The position numbers and the translations under genes were made by a program. From assembly GCA_009760855.2 (NCBI GenBank), contig WPIO01000105.1, positions 124,001 to 188,000 of the forward strand: a stretch of 64,000 bases of DNA, in the 5' to 3' direction. Origin of the DNA: Cristatella mucedo (Eukaryota; Bryozoa; Phylactolaemata; Cristatellidae). Below, piece by piece: positions 38,886-51,207 of this stretch (the first letter of the stretch is position 1; each line of letters opens with the position of its first letter). The notes beneath the pieces were generated by a model, which had not been told where the DNA came from, did no database searches, and worked only from the letters and a program-made list of their open reading frames with translations.

Positions 38886-39737
38886 GCAAAGAATAAGCTC
38901 TCTGAGACAGTGACGACAGCTACGGCCACAGTCCGTGCAGACGGGGCCTAACACTGCTGGGTCAGTGGTAGTGGCTAGGAGTTGGACCAGGTTTTCGTGT
39001 TTTATTCCTGCATCTATCTGGCAGTCTCTCATAAAAGTGGATGAGCTGGTATTACTTGGAATTTCGGAAATGGCTGGATCCACTCCTGCTATTGGCATGC
39101 TATTTCTCTGGGTATTTAGAGTTAGTTACTAATTGGACTTTTGGCTGAAGGCTTAGCTGCAGATTCTATTTACCCAGTCCTGTCTGATTCAGTTTTCTTT
39201 CTTGCTGACTGGAGACTCCCAGAACTTACTCTTTGCCAGCACAGCTAATTACCTGAGCAGGTGGGAATGGCAGTTGCAGAATGTCAGCCCTTTCTTTCAA
39301 TTGCTAAAAGTTTGGTGGAAATGTATGGATTTACTCTTTTCTAGATATCGAATGGAACATCTCAACGACTGAGGCGTTTGGCCACCATCTTATGATAGGC
39401 AATCAGAAGTCGCTCTAGTTGGTCACCACTCTGTTCCAGCCAAATGTAGCAAGTGCTATGGGCACTGAATAGGATGCAGATGGAACATCCACCTCTTTAA
39501 AGCACGTCCTGTATCTGAAATGATTCTGTCAATTGGTTCCGGCGTGTCTGATACAGGCTGACAAATTACTAGACACATTTCTTGCTTGGTCCATAAATGT
39601 GTCCATCAGTTGGCCCGTGGAATTTTAATGTGCAGAGTGCAGCCATCACTTTTTGCCCCTGTCCATTTGACCCTGCTTGACCTACCTCTACTAAAACTCG
39701 TTTCGTGAGGTGTGCAGTAGCACGAAAGGGATGCTTA

Positions 39738-39738
39738 T

Positions 39739-39769
<31 letters not shown>

Positions 39770-39830
39770 CTATTAAATATTATATATTATATATAATATT
39801 ATATACTATATTATATATAGTATTATAGCA
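39738..39830 (+). repeat. AT-rich low-complexity tract
   Basis: TATATA runs mixed with TATTATATAATATTATA palindromic units. Confidence 0.9.
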
Positions 39831-41606
39831 GTTTTCTCAAGCGTGCTGTTTTTAACCGTCTGGCATTTAAAGCCAGATGCATTTTCAAACTAATGCAGCT
39901 ATCCAGTACCCCACGGCCGCTGGCGATCAGCTTCTGGCTACTTGACTACTGGACAGTCAGTATTGAGCTTTTGCTTGTGTCTCGTTGCAGATTTCTCTCT
40001 TCGTCTGCTGTTTCTTGTTTCTAGATGCAGCCTCAGATGCAGATTCTTTCTTTCCATCTACTTTCTGGCACGAGTCTCGCCAAGCGACGGCTGGGTTCAG
40101 TGTCTTGTAAGTTTGCTCTGCGTCTGTCTGGCAGGACTGAAGTTTTGGAGTGAAAAAAGAGCAGAGTGCAGCTCATCCATCTGTTATTGAACCTGCAGGA
40201 GCTGGAGGGATGCTGCTCCAGAAGATACCGCTTGGTATCTTGCAACACTTTGGCTTGTTGGCTCGAGTGCTTTCTCTCTCGGCTGTTTATTCACGTCAAG
40301 GAATGTGAATTTTGCCCTCGGTCTTGCAGCTGCAATCGGCTGCACCTAGGCTTCAGTTATTTTTACGTGGTGCTTTCCCTACGACGACTCCCAAAAAAGT
40401 AGGTGATTAATGTAAGCTGTTTTCACAGTTCATTGCAGAAGTGGCAACGTATAATTCTAATAAATTCAAGAGAGCTAGCGTTCGATAGATTCCGAGACCT
40501 TGAGCTGTTGAATGGACGAGTGACAAGTGCATCTAACGCAGTTTGTGATCCCTGCGGGGCCTGTCACTTGTGCAGTCATTTTCTTTTACCAGAGACAAGA
40601 CCTAGGATGTATTTTTTAAGGACGTGCTTCTGTCCCCGACGAATGGGTCGGTAGGCCTTCAGCCTGTGGCTAGCTAGTGACACAAGGCCAGCTCCTGCAC
40701 CGTGCTCTGAAATGCATTGTCACCAAGCCGTTTTTGTCTATGTCTTACAGGATTTTCATCGATATGGTCAGAAATGGTAATAAAATAATATGTAAGCTGG
40801 AGCTCGAGCATGTTGCTAAGCACAATAATAGGTCATTTATGTATCATCGTAAGAGAGCGAAATCTCTACCGAGACACTCTATAGCTTACTTTAATATTCA
40901 ATTGGATTGTTATCTGCCACTCGCTTGCATTGCTTTACCCTTTGTATGCACAGGATAGCAGTTTTTAATGGACCATCGAGCACCATCTTTCTGAATTCAT
41001 AGTACTTTTCCACCAAAGGGATTTGTTCTAATTGGGCATTTTCCATTTCCTACTCAGTCCAATCCTCAGATGGGCCACTGACAGACAGTGTGTCGTCTGA
41101 GATTCCCACTGGACGATTACAAGTCACTCATTTTCTGACAGGGCTTGCTTTTGCCAGAGATGGGGTGCATCACCTGCAGCACTTGCTGCAGTGCCAGCCA
41201 CACATCACCATTGAATTGCATCTCCAAACGGCTCTTTTTGAGGTGCTATGCTGTGATACGTGTGTTGGGCCGTGGCTTGGGGTATTCCAAACAAATGATA
41301 GCTGCCGGCAGAAGTGTCGGGTGTAAAACAAAGCCTTGATGTTTTCAGCACGTGCCTAATTCCTGATGAGATCCCAGGGCTTCGTGGGAGATCTGACTAC
41401 GGCAAGTATCAACTTGGCCTGGCAGAAACCTGATGGCTCCCATGCTCAGCTGCCGGAAGGCCTTCACCGAGCTCCACATCTTATCTGCCTGACTGCTGGC
41501 TTATCGATTGTCGGCAGCAGTTGCCACCCATAGTCTTGCGGTGTAGAAGATAGTTAAGAGGCATTCTCAAACGGCTCTGCATTGTTTTTCCCACCTGCTT
41601 AATTGT

Positions 41607-42065
41607 CTATGGCAACGTTTCTTGCCGGCAACGGTCAAGGAAAGTGATTGCACATGCTGGGCAAATACCTAAAATGTTACTTCTTGGAGTGTATGCATAG
41701 CGATTAGCCAAACAGAGCAGTGTACTCCAGCCAATACTTTCTGCAGGCTTCCGTTTTTTGCAACCCACACACCACTGGCCTTCCAGTGCATTTCGACCAG
41801 AAGATGAAGGAATGGGAGGCAGATCTACAATTGCTACAAGCATTGCCGTCTGACCACAGATACTTGCCATTTTGGCTTTGTTTATATTGTGACTAGCAAC
41901 ATGGTCAAATTCCTGTGACTCGATGTCTTTTTGAGAGTGAGCTGCAGGGCAAGTTTCTATCGGGGTTAACTTACCTGGACACAGAAGCTCCCTTTCATTG
42001 TCGGCGAAGGCTAGGGTTATTGTATAAGGTGGCTGCACAGTTAAGGGTCCAAGTTGCATGGTTGA
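41607..42065 (-). CDS. Hypothetical protein segment with Cys-rich C-terminus
   Basis: The open frame on - continues upstream to 42221, but the part above about 42090 lies in a SINE-like repeat. The last ~60 residues contain CVGCKK and CPAC pairs about 40 residues apart, suggesting a zinc-binding module. The frame stops at TAG just after ETLP. A strong donor-like CCAG|GTAAGT occurs at about 41968, so the frame may be interrupted by splicing. No function is assigned. Confidence 0.3.
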   Translation of the reverse strand, partial: STMQLGPLTVQPPYTITLAFADNERELLCPGKLTPIETCPAAHSQKDIESQEFDHVASHNINKAKMASICGQTAMLVAIVDLPPIPSSSGRNALEGQWCVGCKKRKPAESIGWSTLLCLANRYAYTPRSNILGICPACAITFLDRCRQETLP

Positions 42066-42089
42066 CGGTTTGAAAAAGCAAGAAGCAAA

Positions 42090-42240
42090 GGTTAGCTGGG
42101 TCGGCAGTCTCATTTGCATAGCAGGAGAAGAGCCGTAGTGGCTATGGCCACTGGATTGTGGTGAGCAATTCAGAATTGCCTGTCGCTGGAATGCACGACC
42201 TGAGTCGTAAAGTGCGAGCACCTTAACACTTGGCTAAGCA
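42090..42240 (-). repeat. SINE-II-like copy, diverged
   Basis: On -: AGCCAAGTGTTAAGGTGCTC (A-box region), CTCAGGTCGTGCATTCCAGC (degenerate B-box region) and GCTCTTCTCCTGCTATGCAA. The tail is weak. Confidence 0.45.
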
Positions 42241-42409
42241 CCAGTGGCATAGATTGCAGGTTGTATGGTATATGGTGATCTTGACAGGATGGTCTGTTCT
42301 TACAATCAGGAACATACTCGGAGGTATAACGTATAGCTAACTCTGTATCTTAAGCTGCTATTTGAGGTCTTTTTGGGAGGTAATCTAGAAATTGAATCTA
42401 GTGTGTCTG

Positions 42410-42581
42410 TGTGCACGCGTGTGTGTGTGTATGTGTGTGTGCGTGCAAATGTGCATGTGTGTGTGTGTGAGTGTGTGTGTGCGCGTGTGTGCGTGTGTGT
42501 GCGCACGTGTGTGCGTGTGTGCGCGCGTGTGCACGTGTGTGCACGTGTGTGTGCGTGTGTGTGTGTGTGTGTGTGCGCACG

Positions 42582-42613
<32 letters not shown>

Positions 42614-42614
42614 C

Positions 42615-42703
<89 letters not shown>
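42410..42703 (+). repeat. (GT)n microsatellite with GC/GCAC variants
   Basis: A 290-bp purine-pyrimidine alternating tract. Its second half is pure GT, its first half interrupted by GCGC/GCAC. Long Cys/Val and His/Thr ORFs are artefacts. Confidence 0.97.
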
Positions 42704-42704
<1 letters not shown>

Positions 42705-42899
42705 CTGTGCAGTTCGTGTGCACAAGTGCATGCATCCTTTCGAGCACGTGGTACTTGCTGCTACAGACAGCTATGACCGAGTTGAATTCTACATGTCTCA
42801 GACAGCAGTAGGAGAAATTAGACAAGAATTCAAGTATGATGCATGCCACAGCAAACAAGAAGACACGCGGTGCCACTGGCTAGTAGGACCCCTGGTTCG

Positions 42900-43835
42900 T
42901 AACAGGGACAGAATAACACACAGGTAAGAAAACAAAGCACACAGGAGCAACCGAGACTCGTTTGATGAGCAACTAGACTACTAGAGTCAGAAGAGTAGTG
43001 TTAGGATGCCTTACCTGACTAGTAAGTAGTTCGGAGAGGTAGGACCGAGCAAGAGAATGGTGAGACCTTGAAGTGACCCTGCCTAAGCTGGCTTAGCACA
43101 TGCATTCCCTGCATTGATTGCAACAGATGAAGAAGGCTTTGTATGCTTCATTTGCTGAAGGTGGGTGTTGGCCCTCACAAAAGAACTGGGACTGGACTGT
43201 GCCTGCTGACGATTCTCGGCTGAGCTTAGGCAGCCACAAAGCCTGCATAAAAAAATGAGGGCCTGCTTGCAGTACATGAGGGATTGGCCAGTCAAAAATG
43301 AACCATTCGGTTGCAGTGAGGCAGCTGGCACTGGCGGCTGGCACACATTGGATCCTGCTGTGTTTATCTTGTGGCAACTTTATTGTGGGAGATTAAATAG
43401 CCTCGCTCGTGTTTTTGGTCGTGTAAGAACCACTGGCCGGTAGCTATTAGCTGGCCTGTGGGTGGTAGCTGACACCGGATACATTTGCCTCATGGGTGGG
43501 TAGGTAGCCATCCAGTGAGATCGAAGGCAATAAAAAGCCACCGGGCTGCCTCCGAGACGTTGCAGTTCATGTGTTGGCAGCACTACAAGCTATCAAATGC
43601 AAGGGTGGCTGCAGCCGGTCACGCGAGTGGACCAGGTCCGGTTGGTGGTTGTCAGACACTGAACCGAGAAAAGCACTGGGCAAGGCAGTGCCCTCCTAGC
43701 CCTCCTAGCTCCGATTGTTGGCAATTCGGAAATTCAGTCCTGCTGTTTGGGCTCTCTCTTGCAATCTCATTGCATCTGTGCTCTTCGAAACAGACTTTAT
43801 AATCGCCATTGCGATTATGTGGTAAGAATGTGAAT
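42900..43835. other. Unassigned; one exon-like - segment
   Basis: On -, a strong acceptor (CCTCATTTTTTTATGCAG, ending at 43240) opens a frame to about 43090 with ENRQQAQSSPSSFVRANTHL. There is no family match and no clear partner exon. Confidence 0.3.
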
Positions 43836-43837
43836 TG

Positions 43838-43908
43838 GTGCATCACGTGCTTGTCAACCCTAACCATGCTATTCATGCTGTTTATCAAGCATGATGTCAC
43901 TCACTATT
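43838..43908 (+). repeat. LINE-B 3' UTR fragment
   Basis: GTCAACCCTAACCATGCTAT, GTTTATCAAGCATGATGTCA, CTCACTATTCA. Confidence 0.65.
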
Positions 43909-44483
43909 CACCAGGCTCGTCCACGGCGGCCGGCCGTGAGTTAGCTCTTAATCCTCCAGAAGCTGATGTCGTCAACGAGCAATCAGAACAGTATTTTGTA
44001 TCACTTTTGGAGGTTTGATATCCGGCTACTGCGAGCTGATCACTAGGAAGCTAGTGCTTTATGGCAGGATGCATGGCAATGCAGGCTGCACCATGGTTAC
44101 GTTTGGCTGTCTGTTGGACATTCGGACAGCACCAGTTGACTGGCATCCAGCGTTGCAGAGCCACGTTTCAGGCCCATAGAGTGACCAGGCAGGACGTTGC
44201 TTGGCACTGCCATCCGTGTGCGCTACCATAACCCGTAGGGCAAGGCAAGGCTTCATTTTCAGTGCGCGAGCTGCGTTCAGCCACGTCTGCAGCATGGCAT
44301 GTCTCTCGTGCTGACGAGCACGACTGTGCCAGCACGTGCAGTGTCAGCGAGGGGCCTTTTGTCACTGCTTAGCTGCTGCGCTTACTCGGGACATGCCTTG
44401 TCCAAGCGGCGCCTGGTTGTATGGCTAAGAAAAAGTCGAGTTTATCACAGCCTGAACCCAGGAGCCAGAAACCTTGAGTCACC

Positions 44484-44913
44484 GAACATTCCTTCACATC
44501 TTGGTCAAGAGATCGTCAGGGAGGCTGTCACCCCACTCGGCATCCGAGAGCAGCCGATCCACTGCTGCCACCCGACCAGTGCTCACCTCTTGAGAAGCAA
44601 GGCATCTAGACCTGTCCTGGTTAGTTCGGGTAGAGAGGCTGTTTTCTTAATCTCCAGGATCCAGCTAGTATGGTGCAGAGTGGTTGCCGATGCTGCGCCG
44701 AATCTCGCTGAGAACTCTTATTATCGTTATATTCGAAAGCTGAGAACCGCAGAGAAAGAGACATGTAGAGGCATTTTCGAGTGAGCCCAGGTCTCGAAGT
44801 TCGGCTTGGGAGATCAGGTCAGCATAATTGTCTATACTGTAGGACCATGGTACTGCTTCTCTCTTATCAAAGAAGCTGTAAGTGTTGCACCAAGCCGTAG
44901 TGTCAGCCATCAC
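44484..44913 (-). other. Unidentified coding-like segments on -
   Basis: 44913-44665 is open with SFFDKREAVPWSYSIDNYAD and LISQAELRDLGSLENASTCL; 44640-44484 is open with RVAAVDRLLSDAEWGDSLPD before a stop. The two are in different frames, with a strong donor-like AAGAG|GTGAGC near 44587. The composition looks protein-like, but no family is recognised. Confidence 0.25.
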
Positions 44914-44937
44914 TTTCGTGCTGATATTATGAGCTCC

Positions 44938-44992
44938 ACTTGTGTGTATGTGTGCGTGTGTGCATGCGTGTGCGTGCGCGTGTGCGCATGCT
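44938..44992 (+). repeat. (GT)n-like microsatellite
   Basis: A short GT/GC alternating tract. Confidence 0.9.
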
Positions 44993-44999
44993 TACCCGA

Positions 45000-46115
45000 G
45001 TGAATAGGTTGTTTATTGCTGCTAGCTGCCTGAAATACCTGTCTGCTGCACATGACTAGGATAAGACATACTTGCATCTGCTGTAATCACAAAGGAGGGT
45101 GAAGGCGGTCCTTAAGTAGATCTAACCTTTCACTCAAAGGCCTCAGCTGTAAAAGTATATCCATCGATCTTCCAATTTGCTGCTGCAGTTAGATCAATCT
45201 CTCTTCTGGAGTTCAGCCGAGTAATTAAGCGGCAACCATGATTCATAAAAAAAAGTGTGGCATCCAGTATTCTCTTGTGGTGTCAGGGAGCAATTGAACA
45301 ACAGCTGCAGTTTACTGAGGCAGAGCAGAACCCAGAGGCTGCCAGTACGTTTTACACATCTCTTGAAGCAAGGTTATACCAGCATGATCACTCGCATTAA
45401 GCACTTGTACGGGCCACCTCATTTTTAAAATACAGGGGAAATGGTCCCACATTACTAACCTAATCAGCTCCTGAACTGGGTTCCTAACCCGAGTCGTTTG
45501 TAGCCCGGATCGTGATTCTCCTAGCATACTGCGTAAACAATTTTAATTCACTCCCAGCCGAAATCATGCCAGCATTAAAAAATAGGAAAACACTCATTAA
45601 TGTTAAAAGCGCCCTTCCTTAATCGAAGAAATTTTACCTCACCCGAATCTGACTCGTGTGGTGTGTTGGCACCTCGTTAGCACCTCGTAAGGCTCTATTT
45701 ATCGCTCAGTAAGTTCTTCCTCTTTCTCAGTGCTTAAATGAAGCCCTGTGACCGCTGATCCATTCAAATGTTGTATTACTCCTTAATAATTGTGGAGCTC
45801 CCACAAGCCCACTGGGTTCGGTTCATAACCTGAGACAGGGTTCCTAATCGAGCCTTTTTTTGCCACCAGCGGCATTGTCACCCGGAGTGTTTGTGACCCG
45901 GATATTGTTCGTAACCCGAGGCGTTGGTACCCGGGACCCTACTTTAATGGTGCCAGGCTGGGCGAAATAAGCACCGGAGAAAACGCTAGCCATCCCCCCC
46001 CCCCATAGTCAAGAGCCTGCCGATTTGCTAGCCGGCCTTGGAGTTGTGTAGTCAAACTTCATTGAAAAGAGGGTGAGTGAAATATACTAATGTAGTTGAG
46101 GGATCGGATCGATGT
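45000..46115. other. Unassigned sequence
   Basis: No supported gene. A C10 run near 45988 and (TAA)n at 46123-46148 mark the start of the next LINE-B tail. Confidence 0.35.
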
Positions 46116-46117
46116 TC

Positions 46118-47215
46118 CGAGTAATAATAATAATAATAATAATAATAATTCACTTGATAAAGCACCCTCAGAGAACTTAATCTCTCTCTCTAGGCGCTTT
46201 ACGTTTGCTGTAAAGTGAAATGCAATGGAATGGTAAGTAAAATCATGCTTGAAAAACAAACGAAATGAATAATATGGTTAGGGGTGACATGCACAGGATC
46301 AGCATGCAAATGTGGTTAGTGGCAACACGCACAGTGTCAGCACGCATAAGCACATCAAGGACGAATCACAGGGACTCACTAAATGCTGTCCTAAATAGCT
46401 GTGTTTTTAGGTTCCTTTTAAATGTGGTCAGGTCAGGGGATATTCTGACGCAGGTCGGGATGGAGTTCCAGGCTTTGGGAGCATATGAACTAAATGCACG
46501 GTCTCCAAAGGATTTAAGGTTCGTATGAGGTATTTCTAGACTGTTGGATTCCGAAAAGCAGGTGGTACGATGCTTGGCCTGACGGGGTAGTATCAATCTG
46601 AAAGATAGGCTGGAGCCATAGAATGAAGGGACCTAAAAGTGAGCGACAAAACCTTGAAGTCAATCCGTTGCTTGACTGGTAGCCAGTGCAGGTCGGCGAG
46701 AAGTGGAGTAATGTGGCAACTGCGCCGCTCACGACAGACAAGCCTAGCTGCCGAGTTTTGCACCAGCTGCAATCGCAGATCGCACATGCTGGTAGGCCAG
46801 TAAGCAGTGAGTTGCAGAAGTCGAGACGAGATGTCACGAATGCATGGACCAACTTAGATGTGGTATCTTTATCTAAACAAGCCCGAATTTTAGCAATGTT
46901 ATGAAGCTGAAAATAGGCGGATTTGACTGTGGAGCTGATATGGTCGTCTAACGAGAGGTCGCTTTGGAATATGACACCTAGATTTCGAGCTGATTCAACT
47001 GGAGATATGCTGGCAGAGCCAATTTTGAAAGTCAGCCTTTCCAATCTCTGGATCACACTGAGTTTGCCCATAACTAGTAAGTTAGTTTTATCATCGTTAA
47101 GTTTTAGAAAATTTGCTGCCATCCATGATCGGATGTCATCAATGCATGCAGCAAGCGAGTTTAGAGAATTTGAGGTGCTCGAAGGCTGGGAGGGATCAAA
47201 GCAAAGGTACAAAGG
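46118..47215 (-). mobile_element. LINE-B, 3' 1.1 kb, well preserved
   Basis: On -, one frame (47212-46514) encodes LCFDPSQPSSTSNSLNSLAA, FLKLNDDKTNLLVMGK, SVESARNLGVIFQSDLSLDD, DTTSKLVHAFVTSRLDFCNS and, after a small indel, AARLVCRERRSCHITPLLAD and TAWNS-type regions. The tail hairpin complement and (TAA)n are at 46123-46205. It is very similar to the copy at 51.2 kb but truncated just 3' of the YADD motif. Confidence 0.88.
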
Positions 47216-47869
47216 AGTAGCCGGTTACCGATCGTGAACTAGAGATTGTTACTCGTTAGGAGGTACACATTTTGCTGGAAGCTTGTCAGAGTGAATACTA
47301 GACCCGGACCCTTCCCTGGGAATTCGGTCCTGAACGCCAAGTTTCACACGAGAGGATTCTCACAATGCACTCCAAAATAAATCAATCCTAATCCGTTCTT
47401 TATGGCCACCGACTCTATTTCCTCAGCCCTGCTCTGCATGCACTGACTCAGCCAGCCAAGCTTAGGATGCCTGAGATTTCCAGGCTGCTGGCCTGTCTGT
47501 TCTGACCTCTGCTGGCCAGCAGATCTGGGAGAGGCATTGTAGGAAGAGCGACTACACAATCAGACTGGTTTGGCTTCAAACAGCTTCGGCTTTACTGAAC
47601 AGCACCCAGACGACCCTTTTCTACCACCAGGCACCTTAATGTCATCGTGCAGTAGCCACCGTGTGTGACCAAAACACCTTGGTGCTCGAGGCCCTAGTTT
47701 GACCTCAACAGGGCTAAAAAACAACTAAGCCGGTTTTCTAAGCTGTAGGTTTCAACCCCAGCTTTGATGAATGGCTGGCATACTGAGCTGGGTGGGGGCT
47801 CATCATGCTCAAGGCATCTGAGAGCAGTGGCAGACAGCCGCAACACTCTTAGTCAGCCGTCATACAGAA

Positions 47870-47870
<1 letters not shown>
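47216..47870. other. Unassigned sequence
   Basis: No supported feature. Confidence 0.35.
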
Positions 47871-48600
<730 letters not shown>

Positions 48601-48995
48601 TTTCTTTCTTGTATCGCAGGTAGGTTCAAGATAAAAACGCCTGGTGCGGTGGATGGTACTGGAGTGTCTGGGCAGAGGCTTCAATGGTCTCGATTGGTTT
48701 GGTTTGGAGGATTGAAGCTTTATATAATGAACTTTGGGTGTAGGCATTGTTAGCTTGCCTGCCATTCGCTCGTTAGCATGCATAATTGATTATGTTAGCC
48801 TGCAACCGTGGAGTCTGCTCGTGCATCCAGGCAATAGGTGTTTATTGATGGTGTTATTGCACAGCAACAAAATGCAATTACCTAATGAAGATCGCATCGC
48901 CCAGTCTGCCGTTTTGATAAAGAAATTGGCTTTGCAAGAAAAGAAGAATACCTATAGGAAATTAAGTATTTGCATCTATTCATAGGTGTGGATGG
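48601..48995. other. Unassigned sequence
   Basis: No supported feature. Confidence 0.35.
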
Positions 48996-48997
48996 CT

Positions 48998-49265
48998 TTG
49001 CAGGAAGGCAGACGACAAATCTTGCCAGCACTCGGGTCCTGTCTAGACTTGACGAATCTAATTCAGTGCTGGCAGAGCTACCAAAAAGTGCCATTGGGGT
49101 TCTGCAGTTGGTGGTGACTACAGATGAAAGGTTATTTAATGAATACACGAGATGCAATCACTATTTCTTTTCCTATAGGAGCCTCGGTGGCTCACTACAG
49201 AGCAAAGCTCTCACTCTGACCCAGAGACAGAGCCATGATTATCATCTGGGGATGTGTAAGACCCT
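48998..49265 (+). mobile_element. LINE-A-like RT fragment, diverged
   Basis: The + frame has LSRLDESNSVLAELPKSAIG and VLQLVVTTDERL, which resemble the [15 protein letters not shown]...MAARL segment of LINE-A, then LQSKALTLTQRQSHD like its [13 protein letters not shown]. Confidence 0.55.
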
Positions 49266-49429
49266 CTTGATAATCATGTAGGGGGCAAGACCAACAAGGT
49301 ATGATAAATAATAACGCACACTCGTAGTGTTTATTTGAGAAGAACTCAGCGAATGCTAATCGAGTGGAAGGATTAAATACAGCAGCTGGTGATGGTTAGG
49401 GGGCACATTAACAAAATATAATATATATA

Positions 49430-49478
49430 CATAATATATTCATTTGTACAGCCCCAAGAGAACTCAGTCTCTACTCAC
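49430..49478 (-). repeat. SINE-I tail fragment
   Basis: TTCATTTGTACAGCCCCAAG and AGAACTCAGTCTCTACTCA, the complement of the SINE-I tail, abutting the LINE-B fragment. Confidence 0.55.
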
Positions 49479-50046
49479 ATCACACCACTTCTCGCCGACC
49501 TGCACTGGCTACCAGTCAAGCAACGGATTGACTTCAAGGTTTTGTCGCTCACTTTCAGGTCTCTTCATTCTATGGCTCCAGCCCATCTCTAAGATCTACT
49601 CCCCCACCAGGCCAAGCATCGTACCACCCACTTTTCGGAATCCAACAGTCTACCAATACCTCATACAAACCTCAAATTCTTTGGAGACCGTGCATTTAGT
49701 TCGTATGCTCCCAAAGCCTGGAACTCCCTCCCGACTTGCGTCAGAACATCCCCTGACTTGACCACATTTAAAAAGAACTTAAAAACACACCTATTTAGGA
49801 CAGCATTTAGTGGGCCCCTGTGATTCGTCCTTGATGTGCTTATGCGTGCTGACACTGTGCATGCTGCCACTAACCACACTTGCATGCTGACCCTGTGCAT
49901 GTCACCCCTAACCATGTTATTCATATCGTTTATTAAGCATGATGTTACTCACCATTCAATTGCATTTCCCTTTGCAGCAGATGTAAAGCAGCTAGAATGA
50001 GATTGAGTTATCTGAGGGCGCTTTATCAAGTGCATTATTATTATTA
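49476..50046 (+). mobile_element. LINE-B 3' fragment
   Basis: It starts at CACATCACACCACTTCTCGC (RT C-terminal region), continues DRAFSSYAPKAWNSLP-type coding with a frameshift, the 3' UTR, the tail hairpin and (ATT)n. Confidence 0.82.
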
Positions 50047-50165
50047 TTCAGGCGCTTCACGTTTGCTATGGGGCTGAGCCTACGACCTCAGTCACAAATG
50101 CATTCACCTTGACCTCGGTCGGTTAAAGTGAGCACCTTCACCACAGGGCTAAACCAGCATGGTGA
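50047..50165 (-). repeat. SINE-I copy
   Basis: The complement of AAGCGCCTGAA lies directly after the LINE-B (ATT)n, then GTCGTAGGCTCAGCCCCAT (B-box region) and GTTTAGCCCTGTGGTGAAGG (A-box region). Confidence 0.65.
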
Positions 50166-50480
50166 AGGATAGGGTCGGCCCAGCTCTATGTCTGCTATTT
50201 CCATTGCACGGCTCGTTCATACCTGACTGAATTGCAGCACCACTTTCATCGTCTTCGTTCTTTCTGATCCACCAAGGACAATACATTTGCTGCTCTATTC
50301 TTTCTAAAAAAAGATCATTGGCAGCCAAAGCTCCTGGTTGGTGGGTTCTGGGCTGTGGAACTTACGGAAAAAACATTTTCTCCTACTGCCAGCTCTTATG
50401 GCACAACATATCGAGCGAGCCGTCCTTTACTGCCACTGCCATGCTACGTGTTTTCGTCAACTTTCCTCCTGACTCAGCTA
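50166..50480 (+). mobile_element. Diverged LINE-A 3' fragment
   Basis: Weak but ordered similarity to LINE-A: ACCTGACTGAATTGCAGCAC, AGGACAATACATTTGCTGCT, GGGCTGTGGAACTTACGGAA, then a 3' UTR-like CTTTCCTCCTGACTCAGCTA. Confidence 0.5.
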
Positions 50481-50539
50481 TAATAATCATAATAATAATA
50501 CACTTGACAAAGTTAGAATTGAAATAATAGAGAGTAGAA

Positions 50540-50605
50540 TATAATAGAATAGAAAGAATAGAGATTACGTTCTCTTGGGGTGCTATATAAACGAATTATA
50601 TTATG
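50540..50605 (+). repeat. SINE-I tail fragment
   Basis: AGATTACGTTCTCTTGGGGT, GCTATATAAACGAATTATAT. Confidence 0.5.
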
Positions 50606-50995
50606 ATACATTATTTACTGCTACTGCTGCTTTTGTCAGTGCGCCTTACATTCGCATTCACAAAAAAGACAGGCTGCTGTCTTCACAACTTCACTGGTTG
50701 GCTAGGGCACAGGCAAGCTAGCAGTGGGCCTGGCTGCATACATTCAGGAATGCAAAATGCGAGATGGGGCCGCTTGCAACCACTGTCACGTGTGTTCTGA
50801 GCTGCCTCTGTTGCTATCCGACTGCTGCTGCTGCTTCCCTCATTCTGTTTGGCTTTCTTTCATTAGCTTTAAGAGCTTTGCAAGGCTATCTAGTGCATTA
50901 TTATTACGACAGGTTAGGGTTAGCATCAACAACAGCCGCCCAATGGAGACGCTGAACCATGCCTAAAACAAGGGTTAGCTGATTCGACAGCCTCA
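50606..50995. other. Unassigned sequence
   Basis: Short + ORFs only; nothing recognised. Confidence 0.35.
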
Positions 50996-50997
50996 TT

Positions 50998-51075
50998 TGT
51001 GCAAATGTAAAGCGCCTAGAAAGATATTGAGTTCTCTGAGGGTGCTTTATTAGGTGTATTATTATTATTATTTAT
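50998..51075 (+). repeat. LINE-B 3' tail fragment
   Basis: GCAAATGTAAAGCGCCTAGA, AGTTCTCTGAGGGTGCTTTA, (ATT)n. Confidence 0.75.
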
Positions 51076-51084
51076 GGAGAGTTT

Positions 51085-51207
51085 GGGCTCTCTGGGTTTG
51101 GCTCAGGGGTAGTATGCATGTCTTCTACATGGCAGGTCCTTGGCTCGCACCATATGTCGTATGTAAAGTGTCTCAATCGTGACTAAGTTCTCTCATGGAG
51201 CTACACT
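51085..51207 (+). repeat. SINE-I copy
   Basis: GGGTTTGGCTCAGGGGTAGT (A-box region), CAGGTCCTTGGCTCGCACCA (B-box region), GTAAAGTGTCTCAATCGTGA and AGTTCTCTCATGGAGCTACA. The tail is cut where LINE-B begins. Confidence 0.65.

Larger units (their letters stand above)
38886..42065 (-). other. Cluster of unidentified coding-like segments (possible gene or pseudogene)
   Basis: On -, from high to low: 42060-41607, one open frame with a Cys-rich end (QWCVGCKKRKPAESIGW...CPACAITFLDRC); 41227-41117 (DVWLALQQVLQVMHPISGKS); 41100-40945 (MENAQLEQIPLVEKYYEFRK, after a TAG); 40660-40570 (GQKHVLKKYILGLVS before CTG|GTAAAA); 40140-39957 (YKTLNPAVAWRDSCQ, K/E-rich, ends TGA); 39710-39585 (MAALCTLKFHGPTDGHIYGP, then a frameshift); 39303-39253, a 51-nt exon-like unit between CTTTTAG and CAG|GTAATT (QLKERADILQLPFPPAQ); 39098-38890 (MRDCQIDAGIKHENLVQLLA). 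The amino-acid composition looks protein-like. I do not recognise a family and cannot build a complete phase-consistent model. Confidence 0.35.

Noticed and set aside
51179-51207. ATG start of the 465-codon LINE-B ORF
   Set aside because: The first ~10 codons lie in the preceding SINE-I fragment; the element is 5'-truncated and this start is accidental.
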